A stretch of 6,197 nt of DNA from positions 1 through 6,197 of the forward strand of contig JABHWQ010000043.1 in NCBI GenBank assembly GCA_018657655.1, read 5' to 3'. Positions 5,930 through 6,197 of the stretch are shown here, piece by piece. The stretch's first letter is position 1. Each line of letters begins with the position of its first letter. Under the pieces are notes generated by a model that was given only the letters and a program-made list of their open reading frames with translations, was not told where the DNA came from and ran no database searches. Position numbers and translations under genes: made by a program. Origin of the DNA: Chloroflexota bacterium (GTDB taxonomy: Bacteria; Chloroflexota; Dehalococcoidia; SZUA-161; SpSt-899).

Positions 5930-5948
5930 AGGAGACCAAAGTTCTCCT
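5930..5948 (+). promoter_or_regulatory. Small hairpin in the queA leader
   Basis: AGGAGA (5930-5935) and TCTCCT (5943-5948) can pair as a six-base stem around a seven-base loop. The only Shine-Dalgarno-like sequence near queA, GGAG at 5931-5934, lies in the left arm. It is 21 bases from the ATG, too far for ordinary use. The right arm is itself anti-Shine-Dalgarno-like. The hairpin could affect queA translation, but it is short and the role is inference. Confidence 0.4.
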
Positions 5949-5955
5949 TTATGAA

Positions 5956-6197
5956 ATGAAAACATCTGATTTTGATTACGTTCTTCCTCCTGAGCGCATC
6001 GCTCAAACTCCCGTTGAGCCAAGAGATCAATCACGGCTACTGGTGCTCAACAGGGCTGTTAAAGCGATCGAACACGGGAGATTTTGTGAGATTGCGGACT
6101 ATCTCCGATCTGGGGATGTTATGGTCCTCAATGAGAGCCGGGTTATTCCGGCTCGGTTACTGGGTCACAAAGTGGGTGGTGGGGCAAAACTCGAACT
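5956..6197 (+). CDS. queA: tRNA preQ1 ribosyltransferase-isomerase QueA, N-terminal part
   Basis: Uses the ribosyl part of S-adenosylmethionine to convert 7-aminomethyl-7-deazaguanine at the tRNA wobble position to epoxyqueuosine, a late step of queuosine synthesis. Eighty full codons are present before the right edge. MKTSDFDYVLPPERIAQTP (1-19), EPRDQSRLLVL (21-31), the DYLRSGDVMVLNESRVIPAR stretch (48-67) and the following GHK are diagnostic for the QueA N-terminus. ATG 5956 is the only possible start: its frame has TAG at 5929 and no start codon between. An overlapping ATG at 5951 opens ATG-AAA-TGA, whose stop overlaps the queA ATG. No properly spaced Shine-Dalgarno sequence is seen. The gene points away from the yceD block and follows the decayed redox gene on the same strand. 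Confidence 0.97.
   Translation, partial: MKTSDFDYVLPPERIAQTPVEPRDQSRLLVLNRAVKAIEHGRFCEIADYLRSGDVMVLNESRVIPARLLGHKVGGGAKLE

Noticed and set aside
1..6197. tRNA, rRNA, CRISPR array, transposase or phage gene
   Set aside because: No cloverleaf, spaced repeat array, transposase motif or terminal inverted repeat pair was found by reading both strands.

Overview
The window reads as bacterial housekeeping chromosome of roughly balanced base composition. It lies on the edge between a leftward block of genes (minus strand, about 1-5355) and a rightward gene, queA, that enters at the right edge (plus strand, from 5956). Several features together suggest an anaerobic Chloroflexota bacterium, possibly Dehalococcoidia-like: a family-4 iron-sulfur uracil-DNA glycosylase, a zinc-ribbon (four-cysteine) L32, a C_GCAxxG_C_C redox-protein remnant, and an FtsK with a charged insertion before its motor domain. 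This placement is inference from protein flavour and was not tested.

From left to right: 1-1938 (minus) is the N-terminal 646 codons of an FtsK/SpoIIIE DNA translocase, whose C-terminus lies beyond the left edge. 2002-2604 (minus) is a family-4 uracil-DNA glycosylase with a TTG start. It may share a transcript with ftsK across a 63-base gap. 2605-2856 has no gene and holds a rho-independent terminator (2721-2755) that closes the next block.

2857-5355 (minus) is a compact block transcribed leftward in the order yceD (DUF177), rpmF, fabD, nusB, acpP. A strong sigma-70-like promoter (TTGACA, 18 bases, TACAAT) stands upstream of yceD, and a second promoter with an extended -10 box sits just before acpP. 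The block joins ribosome assembly (YceD, L32), transcription of rRNA operons (NusB) and the malonyl-loading step of fatty acid synthesis (FabD, with ACP as acceptor). The genes plsX, fabH and fabG, which often lie between rpmF and acpP in other bacteria, are absent here.

5356-5955 holds no intact gene. On the plus strand it contains a decayed C_GCAxxG_C_C-family redox protein gene: all four signature cysteine codons survive, but the reading frame is broken by a frameshift and an in-frame TAG. Inside the remnant is a perfect 20-base palindrome (5851-5870). A weak promoter and a small hairpin lead into queA (tRNA queuosine synthesis), of which 80 codons are present.

I found no tRNA, rRNA, CRISPR array, insertion sequence or phage gene. 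The most unusual part is the 5356-5955 divergent region, not the housekeeping genes. I see no convincing evidence for a wholly new multi-gene system in this window.
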